A stretch of DNA of 64,000 nt from a virus, in IMG/VR virus record IMGVR_UViG_3300024308_000016, positions 124,001 through 188,000 of that record. One strand, 5' to 3'. The notes below the pieces were generated by a model. The model saw only the letters and a list, made by a program, of their open reading frames with translations, was not told the DNA's origin and did not search any database. Position 1 is the first letter of the stretch, and the number at the start of each line of letters is the position of its first letter. A program made the translations under genes and the position numbers. This document shows, one piece after another, positions 44,036 through 52,265 of this stretch.

Positions 44036-44524
44036 ATGACTCTCGTATCGCCTTCCGCGACTCGTGCCCGCGCCGGTGGCGCGCTCGCCCCTATGAAGTT
44101 CAGCGCTCTGCCGAAACTTCAGGTGGTGAGCGACGCCATCGAGCTGCCGGTCCTGTTCGCGGGAGAAAACTACACCATCGAAGCGGGTCTGTTCAAGACC
44201 ATCGTGACGAAGTCGACCATCGGCCTGGACAAGGTGGACAACACCTCCGACATGGCCAAGCCGATCTCCACGGCGACCCAGGCGGCCATCGATGAGCTGT
44301 TGGACCGCATCAACGAGAAGGCCAACCTCTCGGATCTGGGAGCTCTGGGCGCTCGCGTCGGCGCCAATGAGCGCAAGATCGCGGATCTGGAGCTGTTCAT
44401 GACGTCGGGTCTGATCCCAGCTGACCGCATCACTGGCCTGAACCCGGTGATCGATGCTCGCATCGACGCCAAGATCGACGGCATCGTGGCCCCCACGGTG
44501 TTCGCCGGTCCCAATGACTGGTAA
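44036..44524 (+). CDS. Small tail-fibre family protein (162 aa)
   Basis: Contains STIGLDKVDNTSDMAKPIST, the hallmark LxNVDNTSDxxKPxS sequence of phage tail fibres, followed by a coiled coil. Ends AGPNDW, like its two upstream neighbours. The ATG at 44036 has GGAAGGA upstream. It ends before a hairpin with TATG. Confidence 0.7.
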   Translation: MTLVSPSATRARAGGALAPMKFSALPKLQVVSDAIELPVLFAGENYTIEAGLFKTIVTKSTIGLDKVDNTSDMAKPISTATQAAIDELLDRINEKANLSDLGALGARVGANERKIADLELFMTSGLIPADRITGLNPVIDARIDAKIDGIVAPTVFAGPNDW

Positions 44525-44532
44525 GCAGTCCT

Positions 44533-44573
44533 AGATCCTCCAGGGGCCCCTTACGGGGCTCCTGGGGGCATCT
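44533..44573 (+). terminator. Hairpin followed by TATG
   Basis: AGATCCTCCAGGGGCCCC (44533-44550) pairs with GGGGCTCCTGGGGGCATCT (44555-44573) with small bulges. TATG follows at 44573-44576; there is no T-run. Confidence 0.65.
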
Positions 44574-44627
44574 ATGGTCGCAAATAAGATGGACTACAAA
44601 AGTCATCCTTAGAATTTTGGAGTATGT

Positions 44628-47096
44628 ATGGCACTTCCCATCTACCGTTACCCGTTGGACAGAACAGGCACCAACCGGGATAACCTGATCCTCAACGAGC
44701 CTCATACGCTCGCACCCAAGGCCCGTGTCACTGATGTACGCGTGGCCGCTCCCATCTACGGCCCGATGTACTCGGAGTCTGTGATCGTGGTCGATGCCAT
44801 CACCCGCCGCAAGCTGGACAAGGACATCGACTACAAGCTCACTGACCTGTTGCAAACGGCCACACTTCAATTCGCCAAGCCTGTCACCCAGTTTGTGGTG
44901 ATCGTCAATGGCACGGTCTCCAACGAGATCGAGCTCACCTACCAGTGTGTGGGCGGTAACTATCAAAACGATTCCACCGCCGTTATCCACGCCTACGAGA
45001 CGTTCCTGAATGATGCTCGTGCCGTGGACTGGGAAGACATCACCGGCAAACCCATCGAGTTCCCTCCTGGTCCACACATCCACTTGCTGGAAGACGTGAT
45101 CGGCTGGGGTCCCATGCTCTGGGCACTTGAGCGTGTGCGCGAAGCGATCTTGCTGAGTAACTCCTCGGTGTTCGAGAACTTCCTGGAGTGGTTCAAGTTC
45201 CGCCCTGTGGACTGGAACTTGGTGGTCAATCGCCCCACCACACTGGAAGGCTATGGCATCACCGATGCTGTGCACGTCTCGCGCCGTATCCGCACCATCA
45301 ACGGCATCATCGGGGGCGGCACACTCGCCCAGGACCTGACGCTGCAGCTGTCCACCACCGGCGTGACTGCTGGCACCTACGGCACGATGACCAAGTTCCC
45401 CACGTTCACGGTGGACGACCGCGGCCGCATCACCCAGGCAGCTGAGTTTGATCACAGCTTCCTGACACTGATCGACAAGCCCACAACGCTGGCGGGTTAC
45501 GGCATCACGGACGCGGTCAACCTGTGGGGCCCGCAGACCATCACCGGTCAAAAGACCTTCACCCGGGAGATCATCCAGAAATCCACTGTCAATGCCACCG
45601 ATGCATACCGCACCGCTGACGCTGTCTATGGTGCGTTCTGGCGGATGGAGAACCAGCGCTTTTGGCTGCTGCTGACCGCCGACGGTGACCCACTGGGCGG
45701 CAACAATTCCTTCCGTCCGATGTGGGTCAACATGCCTACAGGCGAAGTGCACTTCGATACCAAGGTGTACGCCAGCGTCGGCATCGAAGGTAACGCATCG
45801 TCTGCGACCAAGCTGCAGACTGCTCGCTCTATCGCCACCAGTGGCGGCGCTACTGGTACTGCCACGCTGTTTGACGGCACTGCCAACATCATCATCCCGA
45901 TCACCGCTTTGGACGTCTCCAAGGTCAATGCAGGCGTGCTGCCTGGCACGTTCGGTGGCACAGGTATGAACGTCTTCACAGTGGGCAACTACTTTGTGGG
46001 CGAGACGCTCAACAAGATGAAGCAGGTGACCCCGGCGGAGCTGATGACAGATGTGGGTAAGACCCGCAAGATCATCGCGGGTATCGGCCTGCTCGGAGGC
46101 GGCGATCTGAGTGCAGATGTCACCGTGAGCATGGCGCCTCCTGGCACCCTGACCAACAAGACAGGCAACTCCGCCACAGCCACAGGCCACACCCACGCAC
46201 TGACAGCGGCGACTATGGTGGACGCTGGTATCGTTCGACTGGCCACCGATCAGGAAGTCAAGGACTTCACCGGCAATGGCGTGGTTACGGCCACTCAGCT
46301 CAAGAACGCTGCAGCTCCCGGCACTGTGATGCCTATCGTGGACGGCTCTCCTGGCTGGAACTATGCCGGCAAGATCGGTACTTCCACCAAGTATGCTCGT
46401 GAAGACCACGTCCACCCATCGGACATCAAGCTTCGCGGCAACCACAATGGCGCTGTTGTGGTTCCGGCAGGCGGCTATTACAACATACCCGTCAACTCCG
46501 TTGGCATGTTCTTGGTGTGTTTTGAAAACAGCTCCATCCAACTGCCGCATCCGAGCAACTTCACTGATGCAGATGCCGGTCTGTGTGTTCGCGCATATGT
46601 CCACGGCTACAACACCTCCGCGAAGGTGAACCTGCCTCTGGGATATGGGGGGTCGGGCTCGGAGAGCTATACATTCTTCTCCACGATTGCCATCATGCTG
46701 GTCAAGCGTGAGGACGGCCGTATGGGCTGGTTCACCACTGACGATGGACACACCATCTTCACAGACTCCCAGGATGCATACTACCAAAACCGCTGCTATA
46801 CCCGTCTGGGTAACCCGGCATGGGGGCACATCGCTGGACCCTACGGCATGGTCGGTGGGACGCTGTACAACGTCAGTGAAGGCGAATACACGTTCGAATA
46901 TCCCCACCTTCAGTCCCGTTGGATCAAGTACCAGGCATCGCGCGCTTTCATCAATGTCTCCAGCCAAAGCGGAACGTCCTATGTGGCGAACGTGCTGAGT
47001 CTGTCAACTTCTGCAGTTCGCTTTGAAATCAAGAAGGTGGCGGGCCCCGGTATCTGGGGAACCATGAACGCTTCGATCATTGTTTTTGGATGCTGA
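44628..47096 (+). CDS. Large tail-fibre protein (822 aa)
   Basis: The N-terminal 200 residues are a virion-attachment type domain. Fibre repeats follow: WNLVVNRPTTLEGYGITDAV and LIDKPTTLAGYGITDAV (the GKPTTLxGYGITDA repeat), ATGHTHALTAATMVDAGIVR and STKYAREDHVHPSD (the AxxDHxHP motif). The last 200 residues are a unique beta-rich tip, which probably carries receptor binding. The start at 44628 follows TTGGAGTATGT. It is the longest fibre gene here and is followed one base later by the likely chaperone. Confidence 0.8.
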   Translation: MALPIYRYPLDRTGTNRDNLILNEPHTLAPKARVTDVRVAAPIYGPMYSESVIVVDAITRRKLDKDIDYKLTDLLQTATLQFAKPVTQFVVIVNGTVSNEIELTYQCVGGNYQNDSTAVIHAYETFLNDARAVDWEDITGKPIEFPPGPHIHLLEDVIGWGPMLWALERVREAILLSNSSVFENFLEWFKFRPVDWNLVVNRPTTLEGYGITDAVHVSRRIRTINGIIGGGTLAQDLTLQLSTTGVTAGTYGTMTKFPTFTVDDRGRITQAAEFDHSFLTLIDKPTTLAGYGITDAVNLWGPQTITGQKTFTREIIQKSTVNATDAYRTADAVYGAFWRMENQRFWLLLTADGDPLGGNNSFRPMWVNMPTGEVHFDTKVYASVGIEGNASSATKLQTARSIATSGGATGTATLFDGTANIIIPITALDVSKVNAGVLPGTFGGTGMNVFTVGNYFVGETLNKMKQVTPAELMTDVGKTRKIIAGIGLLGGGDLSADVTVSMAPPGTLTNKTGNSATATGHTHALTAATMVDAGIVRLATDQEVKDFTGNGVVTATQLKNAAAPGTVMPIVDGSPGWNYAGKIGTSTKYAREDHVHPSDIKLRGNHNGAVVVPAGGYYNIPVNSVGMFLVCFENSSIQLPHPSNFTDADAGLCVRAYVHGYNTSAKVNLPLGYGGSGSESYTFFSTIAIMLVKREDGRMGWFTTDDGHTIFTDSQDAYYQNRCYTRLGNPAWGHIAGPYGMVGGTLYNVSEGEYTFEYPHLQSRWIKYQASRAFINVSSQSGTSYVANVLSLSTSAVRFEIKKVAGPGIWGTMNASIIVFGC

Positions 47097-47097
47097 T

Positions 47098-47754
47098 ATG
47101 ACTGACCAAACCCCTACCCAAGAGCTGGACATCAACATGGACGATCTCCAATTGGTGGATCCCAAGAACACGGGCTTCACTGACCCGGAGTTCATGATGT
47201 TCCATGCTCCCACCCTGGCGTTCTACAATCCACTTGTCGACACTGATATCCCGGAAGACTGTGTCCAAGTGCCGATGATCGAAGTGAATGCGATCTTCAA
47301 TAAGCTCGACGGCCTGACCGAGCTGTGCGCAGATGAGGATGGCTACCCCACCATCCGCCAGACGACTACGCTCAGTGAAGACAAGATCCGTGCACAGATG
47401 CAGCAAACACTCACCAATCACTACGAGATCCAGATCAAGGAACCTGTGGTGATCGAGGGTGTCAAGATGCCGCCAACTGTGGAGGAGATGAACAAGTTTG
47501 TCACCTTCCTCACGATGGCTCAGTTCACGGACGAGCAGACGATGGACTACCAGGCCACCGACGGCTGGGTCAAGCTGGAGATCGAAGCTGTCAGGCGCAT
47601 CGTCAAGGAGATGCGTAAGTGGCAGATCGCCTACACCGAGGAGTACAAGCGCCTGCAGCAGACCATCGATCAACACATCGCTGACTGCCACGGCATCTTC
47701 CGTCTCATGTACAACTACAAGTACGAACCCAATTGGCCCACTGAGGTCAAGTAA
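47098..47754 (+). CDS. Possible tail-fibre assembly chaperone (218 aa)
   Basis: The ATG at 47098 lies one base after the fibre stop. An acidic N-terminal half is followed by a helical C-terminal half (VKLEIEAVRRIVKEMRKWQ, then a coiled coil). A gene with this helical end directly after the tip-bearing fibre gene is usually a trimerisation chaperone, but I recognise no conserved chaperone signature, so the role rests on position. Confidence 0.5.
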   Translation: MTDQTPTQELDINMDDLQLVDPKNTGFTDPEFMMFHAPTLAFYNPLVDTDIPEDCVQVPMIEVNAIFNKLDGLTELCADEDGYPTIRQTTTLSEDKIRAQMQQTLTNHYEIQIKEPVVIEGVKMPPTVEEMNKFVTFLTMAQFTDEQTMDYQATDGWVKLEIEAVRRIVKEMRKWQIAYTEEYKRLQQTIDQHIADCHGIFRLMYNYKYEPNWPTEVK

Positions 47755-47854
47755 GTGGTCTTTCTATAAGTGCTATAGATCCAGTAGTAAGTACCTATAA
47801 TAGGGTACTACTATTGGGTTTATGGTATTGTCTTTGTTATCAGGAGAATCTGTT
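47755..47854 (+). promoter_or_regulatory. Intergenic region with TATAAT and inverted repeat
   Basis: AGTACCTATAATAGGGTACT (about 47789-47808) is an inverted repeat around TATAAT, followed by TTTATGG at 47819-47825. It could be a host-type -10 element, an operator or a phage promoter before the lysis genes; no clear -35 box is seen. Confidence 0.35.
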
Positions 47855-48175
47855 ATGCGTTATCGTTTCGTATTCATGGCCATCACCCTCACTCTGGGCT
47901 TTGGTCTTCTGGTGCTGTCCACACCTGGCTTGAACATCATCCAGATGGATGTGGGCGCTGACACACTGAGCAAGCTCATGCGCTTGTTCTTCGGCCTGAT
48001 GTCTGTGGGCATCTTCCACATCTCTCGCAAGGCACTGTTCGACTACATCGATGTCAGTGCGCTACTCGCGCAAGCAATAAAAGAGCCTACTGGAGCAGGA
48101 TTGGCTTTTCTAGGCTTTGGTGTCTGGATGCTTGGTGTGTCTGTGATGTTTGCTGTTCTGGTTTCTTTGTTCTGA
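47855..48175 (+). CDS. Small membrane protein, candidate holin
   Basis: 106 residues with three hydrophobic segments (about 5-23, 42-58 and 81-104) separated by short charged turns. The ATG at 47855 has CAGGAG. It lies 55 bases before a secreted muramidase-type gene, the classical holin-endolysin arrangement. Three membrane helices fit class I holins, but no family signature is visible, so the call depends on size and neighbour. Confidence 0.55.
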   Translation: MRYRFVFMAITLTLGFGLLVLSTPGLNIIQMDVGADTLSKLMRLFFGLMSVGIFHISRKALFDYIDVSALLAQAIKEPTGAGLAFLGFGVWMLGVSVMFAVLVSLF

Positions 48176-48230
48176 TCTGTGGACTGGGGCCCCTGTATCC
48201 TTTCGGATACAGAGGTCTTGGAGTTTACTC

Positions 48231-48977
48231 ATGACATACAGACGACTGGTCAGTTTTGCATCACTGGTGCTGATGGCTCTATTGGTGACGATGTGCTCGC
48301 CAGTGGCGGCCCAAGATCCCAAAACGTACATCCACCCACGAGCCAAAGCCCTGCTGCCTGAGGTAGGCGCGGAGATCGAGCGATTGTTCCCCACACTCCC
48401 CAAGTGGGAGTATGTGCCCGGCCTCATCGAGCACGAGTCGTGCGTGACCCTCAGAGCCGCCAAGTGCTGGAACTCTACCTCCGAGCTCAAGACAAGTCGA
48501 GAGCAGGGCGTAGGGTTGGGCCAGCTTACCCGAGCATGGGACAAGATAGGCAACTTGCGCTTTGACAACTTGGACGTACTCAGAAAGCGCTACCCCTCGG
48601 AGATGGGGCAGGCGGATTGGGCTACTTTCAAGGACAGGCCCGATCTTCAGATCCGAGGGATCCTTCTGATGCTCAAGGAGGATTACAACTACTTCGCCTT
48701 CATCAAGGACGAAGAGTTGCGACTGCAGATGACGGACTCCGCCTACAATGGCGGAAGGCGCGATGCTCAGCGCGCTCGGGAAGTCTGCGGCATGACCAAA
48801 GGCTGCAATCCCAATCGCTGGTTTGGCAATATCGAAAACCACTGTGTCAAGTCCAAGGTGGCCAATCCTGGCTATGGCGGCAGAAATGCCTGCGACATTA
48901 ACAATGGACATGTCCGTGATGTGTTCTTGATTCGAATGGGCAAGTTCAAGCCTTATATGGACGCCATGCGTGAATAA
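48231..48977 (+). CDS. Secreted lysozyme/transglycosylase-type endolysin
   Basis: A 248-residue protein with a signal sequence (basic MTYRR, hydrophobic 8-21, VAAQ cleavage region about 28). A lysozyme-superfamily core follows: GLIEHES with catalytic Glu69 (or Glu67), EQGVGLGQLTRAW (91-103, the Gly-x-x-Gln block of SLT-type transglycosylases) and SAYNGG downstream. It should cleave the peptidoglycan glycan backbone in the periplasm. Export by a host pathway suggests lysis timing by membrane depolarisation rather than only by a pore. Six or more Cys in the mature part could form disulfides. The start at 48231 has TTGGAG. Confidence 0.75.
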   Translation: MTYRRLVSFASLVLMALLVTMCSPVAAQDPKTYIHPRAKALLPEVGAEIERLFPTLPKWEYVPGLIEHESCVTLRAAKCWNSTSELKTSREQGVGLGQLTRAWDKIGNLRFDNLDVLRKRYPSEMGQADWATFKDRPDLQIRGILLMLKEDYNYFAFIKDEELRLQMTDSAYNGGRRDAQRAREVCGMTKGCNPNRWFGNIENHCVKSKVANPGYGGRNACDINNGHVRDVFLIRMGKFKPYMDAMRE

Positions 48978-48980
48978 CGC

Positions 48981-49039
48981 CATACACTCCCTCTCCCAGA
49001 CCCTCGCGGGCCTGGGGGATGGGAAGTATGTTTTCTTTT
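48981..49039 (+). terminator. Terminator with GTATG and T-run
   Basis: CATAC...GTATG base (48981-48985 with 49026-49030) with an inner CTCCCAGaCCC/GGGcCTGGGgG stem and TCGC loop, followed by TTTTCTTTT. Confidence 0.75.
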
Positions 49040-49088
49040 GAGTCTATGGGTCGATCCAATGACCATCGTTTCTAACAAAGGAGTTGCC

Positions 49089-49718
49089 ATGGTACTCAGA
49101 CTACTTGAGCATCCAGGTCCCACCTCCAGGTACTACGACTTCAATCACCGCTACAGACTCACAGCAGGCGGCGTGTTCGTGTTCGGTTCAAATCTAGCCG
49201 GCAGACACGGCAAGGGAGCAGCGCTGGAGGCCAAACAAGTGTACGGCGCACATTACGGCGTCGGCAAAGGCTTCACCGGCATGAGTTTTGCTATACCGAC
49301 CAAAGACCAGGATCTGAGGATCTTGTCTCTCACCGAGATCGAGCAGCATATCCGAGACTTTGTGTGGGCGTCCGAAGCCTGTGATATGGACAACCGACCC
49401 TTGTGGTTTTACGTCACTCCTGTAGGTACTGGTCTGGCTCAGTACTCTCACGAGCAAATCGCTCCCATGTTTCAGGGAGTCAGCAATTGCTGGCTACCCG
49501 ATATCTGGAGACCTTACTTAGGTTCCCATCCCTCTGTCTACTTATCTCGACAACTATGCCCGCAGATCCCCGATACGACGAAGCCAAATCCGGAGTCATC
49601 GCAGCTGATGCTCCCTATGGATGCCACAACAGAGAGCGCCCCATCTACGGAGCCCCAGTCACCTCCAAGCACGTCAGCTGGCCTTACAAGTTCTCCACCG
49701 AGTGCAGATATGACATGA
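49089..49718 (+). CDS. Macro-like domain protein
   Basis: Residues about 22-150 match a widespread phage/bacterial family related to macro domains: GGVFVFGSNLAGRHGKGAAL (22-41, the strand and Gly-rich loop where macro domains bind ADP-ribose), then SFAIPTKDQDL and FYVTPVGTGLAQYSHEQIAPMF. The last 60 residues are Ser/Pro/Thr-rich and disordered, and the 49556 gene overlaps this part. Macro domains bind or hydrolyse ADP-ribose compounds; here the ligand is unknown. The ATG at 49089 has AAAGGAG upstream. Confidence 0.7.
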   Translation: MVLRLLEHPGPTSRYYDFNHRYRLTAGGVFVFGSNLAGRHGKGAALEAKQVYGAHYGVGKGFTGMSFAIPTKDQDLRILSLTEIEQHIRDFVWASEACDMDNRPLWFYVTPVGTGLAQYSHEQIAPMFQGVSNCWLPDIWRPYLGSHPSVYLSRQLCPQIPDTTKPNPESSQLMLPMDATTESAPSTEPQSPPSTSAGLTSSPPSADMT

Positions 49719-49792
49719 GTCAGACGGATGCAAGGTGCTCCGGCTGCCGTCACCAGCACATCAACGCCTCTTGGCATAAGGAAACACCATGA
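49556..49792 (+). CDS. Small Cys-rich protein overlapping the macro-like gene
   Basis: 78 residues (MPADPRYDE start). Cys at CHNRERP and a C-x10-C-x2-C with nearby His (CSGCRHQH) suggest a small zinc-binding fold. It overlaps the previous gene by 163 bases in another frame. Its stop overlaps the next start as ATGA (49789-49792), which supports it being translated. No clear ribosome-binding site precedes 49556, so the exact start is uncertain. Confidence 0.5.
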   Translation: MPADPRYDEAKSGVIAADAPYGCHNRERPIYGAPVTSKHVSWPYKFSTECRYDMSQTDARCSGCRHQHINASWHKETP

Positions 49793-50307
49793 CCTCGCGA
49801 ACATCTTTCAGTGACTATCCCTATCACCGCATGTCGGGATGCAACTACGAGCCGGGCATCCCTACTGTGGGTAGTGTGATGGAATCGCCCATCGGGCGCA
49901 TCATCCGGGAGAAGGCCAAAGAAGAAAGTGAGCGCATCAACCGCAACATCCAGGACCTGGTCTATATGCCGGTGTCCGCTGATATCAAGCTTGCGCAGCG
50001 TCGCTCCGACGACCCGCTCATCAACCTGTACAACGATGCCAAGGCGATGATCGAAGATCGCGCGATCTTGAAGCCCCGGCTACTGGGCATCGAGGACAAG
50101 GGCGACGAAGTCACGTACGTCTACCATCTGAACGTTGATGACGCCAAGGAGCTCGACACCTGCACAATGGCGGTCATCATGTTTCGCACCAAGATACGGG
50201 CGATCTACCAAAAAGCCCACGACGCCGCACAGGACGCCAGGCGCGCCACTGTGATCGTCGTCACCTCCGAAGATACTGCCCGCGAATGGCTCGCTGGCAA
50301 TAAGTAA
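49789..50307 (+). CDS. Hypothetical protein (172 aa)
   Basis: Unknown function. Coupled by ATGA to the Cys-rich ORF, with AAGGAAA upstream. The helical N-terminal half has a charged segment (REKAKEESERINRNIQDL); the C-terminal half is alpha/beta. No motif recognised. Confidence 0.65.
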   Translation: MTSRTSFSDYPYHRMSGCNYEPGIPTVGSVMESPIGRIIREKAKEESERINRNIQDLVYMPVSADIKLAQRRSDDPLINLYNDAKAMIEDRAILKPRLLGIEDKGDEVTYVYHLNVDDAKELDTCTMAVIMFRTKIRAIYQKAHDAAQDARRATVIVVTSEDTAREWLAGNK

Positions 50308-50322
50308 TCCCGGAGACAAGAA

Positions 50323-51000
50323 ATGCGTCACAAAATCAAAATCGACTCCAACGAGAATCTCCAACGTCTGATAGAAGCAGCGTCTGCTGAGCTGCTAAAG
50401 AGACAGGTTCAAGTGGTGTCAGGCACAGTCTTGTCTTTGTTCGGGACCTACTGCGATGAAAACGATGGGATCTTACCTGTCGTTAACATCCACCTGAAGC
50501 ACACCTACCAAGATAGTGATCGAGAGCTGCTGTTGACTATGAGGGCAGAAGTGGAGCGAATACTCGCTCACTTTACGGCATCTCCGATATGCTGCGGTAT
50601 GGTGGGGCCAAACAGTTTTTCTGGTGTGGGTCACGGCATGGACTATTTGTCCATGGTGACTCCGTCAGATCCCAAAGCGTCACTTGGGACTATACTGGCA
50701 CAGGAGATGAACTGCCACCACATGGCGAACTATCTGCTGCGCTGCACCAACGGGCTTTTGAAGCTTGCTGAGCATGCCCATAAATGCGCGGGCTTGCTCT
50801 ATGAACCCCAGATACTGGAGTTTCGCGCTATCCCCCTGGCCTCGCATCCTACACGCAAGGTACAGATCGAAGTCCAAGTGCCCGAAGGCGTCACCATCAG
50901 TCACCCGGTGGCCAAACTGTGGTTCACGGACACGTTTTTCAATTCCACTTTCATCCGTAAAGTGGCTGCTTTGTACAAGTTCACGATAAGGAAGGCTTGA
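50323..51000 (+). CDS. Hypothetical protein (225 aa)
   Basis: Unknown function. The ATG at 50323 has CGGAGACAAG upstream. It has several Cys/His residues (PICCGM, NCHHMANYLLRC, HAHKCAG) that could bind metal. Codon choice is less biased than in the virion genes. It is followed one base later by the next gene. Confidence 0.6.
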   Translation: MRHKIKIDSNENLQRLIEAASAELLKRQVQVVSGTVLSLFGTYCDENDGILPVVNIHLKHTYQDSDRELLLTMRAEVERILAHFTASPICCGMVGPNSFSGVGHGMDYLSMVTPSDPKASLGTILAQEMNCHHMANYLLRCTNGLLKLAEHAHKCAGLLYEPQILEFRAIPLASHPTRKVQIEVQVPEGVTISHPVAKLWFTDTFFNSTFIRKVAALYKFTIRKA

Positions 51001-51001
51001 C

Positions 51002-51469
51002 ATGTCCTTTTGGCCCGCTTCTTCCCCCAGTGCTGCCCGATGCCTGGGGGATTTGATGGAAATGACCGGACTTCGCCGCAATCCTCCGACTCCCAAGCGT
51101 GAGCCGGTCTCTGCGCTCAGGCCCAAGATCAATCCCGACACCATTTGTCTCAATACACTCAGGCAAGTGTTGCTGGAAGATCAAAAGCTGCTCGCCGGCA
51201 ACCCCATCGTCAAGCAGGTGATTGATCGCTATGTGGACATTGTCCAGAATGTCGATGAAAACGGCTACAACAAAGCTCCCATCGAGCCGACTGTGTCGTT
51301 TCGCACCTGGATCAACGACCTGACGGTCGGACATCTGGAGCGTGTCCGCAAAAAGCGTCAAAAGCTCAAGTACCGTCAAGAGCGCAAGACCCGTGAAAAG
51401 CAAGCCAAGAGCTTGGGCAAGGCCAAGTTCGACAAAACCCAACGAAAGCGCACCAATGTCAATAGCTAG
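51002..51469 (+). CDS. Hypothetical basic protein (155 aa)
   Basis: Unknown function. The start at 51002 lies one base after the preceding stop, with AAGGAAGG in that gene's end. The C-terminal 45 residues are strongly basic (RVRKKRQKLKYRQERKTREK), suggesting nucleic-acid binding. It overlaps the thymidylate kinase gene by 14 bases. Confidence 0.65.
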   Translation: MSFWPASSPSAARCLGDLMEMTGLRRNPPTPKREPVSALRPKINPDTICLNTLRQVLLEDQKLLAGNPIVKQVIDRYVDIVQNVDENGYNKAPIEPTVSFRTWINDLTVGHLERVRKKRQKLKYRQERKTREKQAKSLGKAKFDKTQRKRTNVNS

Positions 51470-52262
51470 TGTCCTGGGCAAAGTGCCTGTATACGTGAAT
51501 GTGAACACCACGGCACGCGCCAAGACCTCCAAGGGCTTTTACGTCGTTGTGGAAGGGATCGATGGCTCCGGAAAAACGGAGCTGGTCGACACCATGACCA
51601 GTCGGATGACGTTTTTGGTGCCTGGCCATCAAGGCAAGGCCCTGAAGGTGCGTCAACCCGGCGGCTCCGTGTACGCGGAGTCTATCCGCAACACGTGCAG
51701 GCAGGCAAAGGTCGACAACTTCACCCAGACACTGGTGTATGGTTCGGCTCTGTACGATACGTACTCCACCGTGATAAAGCCGTACCTGGAAGATGACGGC
51801 ATCGTCATCGCTGATCGGGGCTTCAACACCTTGTTCGCCTACCAGGGCTTGTACGGCAAGACCAGCTCGCTGATCATCGCCATGCTGCGGGAGATCCACC
51901 GCTATCGGGCGCCTGATCTGACGATCTATCTGTCGCTGCCCCTGGAAGAATCCCTCAAAAGGACCGGGGCTAATCGACCAGGCCAAGATGATGACCGTTA
52001 CGCTGCCCAGGATCTGGAGCAAAAGCGCAAGCTCAAAGCGTACTACGATCTGCTGCATGGCGTGGATACGGGGGTCAAGGAAGTTTTGACCAACGAGGAG
52101 TATCAGTGGGCGAAGATCGCCATACACAACTACCTGGATCTGGACGATCGCATCCGCTGGTCGATGCCGCGGCCTGCACCTGTCGTCATCGACGCCATGC
52201 AGACTCGCGAACAGATCCAGGCTCAGGTTTACAAAGTCATCAGTTCTGAATTGGAGAAATAA
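51456..52262 (+). CDS. tmk: Thymidylate kinase (dTMP kinase)
   Basis: Phosphorylates dTMP to dTDP with ATP. The P-loop EGIDGSGKT is at residues 33-41, the RQPGG (RxPGG-type) dTMP-contact loop at about 63-67, and ADRGFNTLFAYQG supplies the DR(Y/F/H) motif. A lid with several Arg/Lys follows. At 268 residues it is longer than the usual 210, with an extra C-terminal segment. Start at ATG 51456 (MSIASVLG), inside the end of the preceding gene; the upstream site is weak (GAAAG), fitting translational coupling. Thymidylate synthase follows after 3 bases, so the pair makes dTTP precursors. Confidence 0.9.
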   Translation: MSIASVLGKVPVYVNVNTTARAKTSKGFYVVVEGIDGSGKTELVDTMTSRMTFLVPGHQGKALKVRQPGGSVYAESIRNTCRQAKVDNFTQTLVYGSALYDTYSTVIKPYLEDDGIVIADRGFNTLFAYQGLYGKTSSLIIAMLREIHRYRAPDLTIYLSLPLEESLKRTGANRPGQDDDRYAAQDLEQKRKLKAYYDLLHGVDTGVKEVLTNEEYQWAKIAIHNYLDLDDRIRWSMPRPAPVVIDAMQTREQIQAQVYKVISSELEK

Positions 52263-52265
52263 TCT

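Noticed and set aside
44430-46967. Long minus-strand ORF (845 codons) opposite the fibre gene
   Set aside because: The plus strand carries recognisable fibre motifs; the antisense frame shows only codon-bias mirror sequence.
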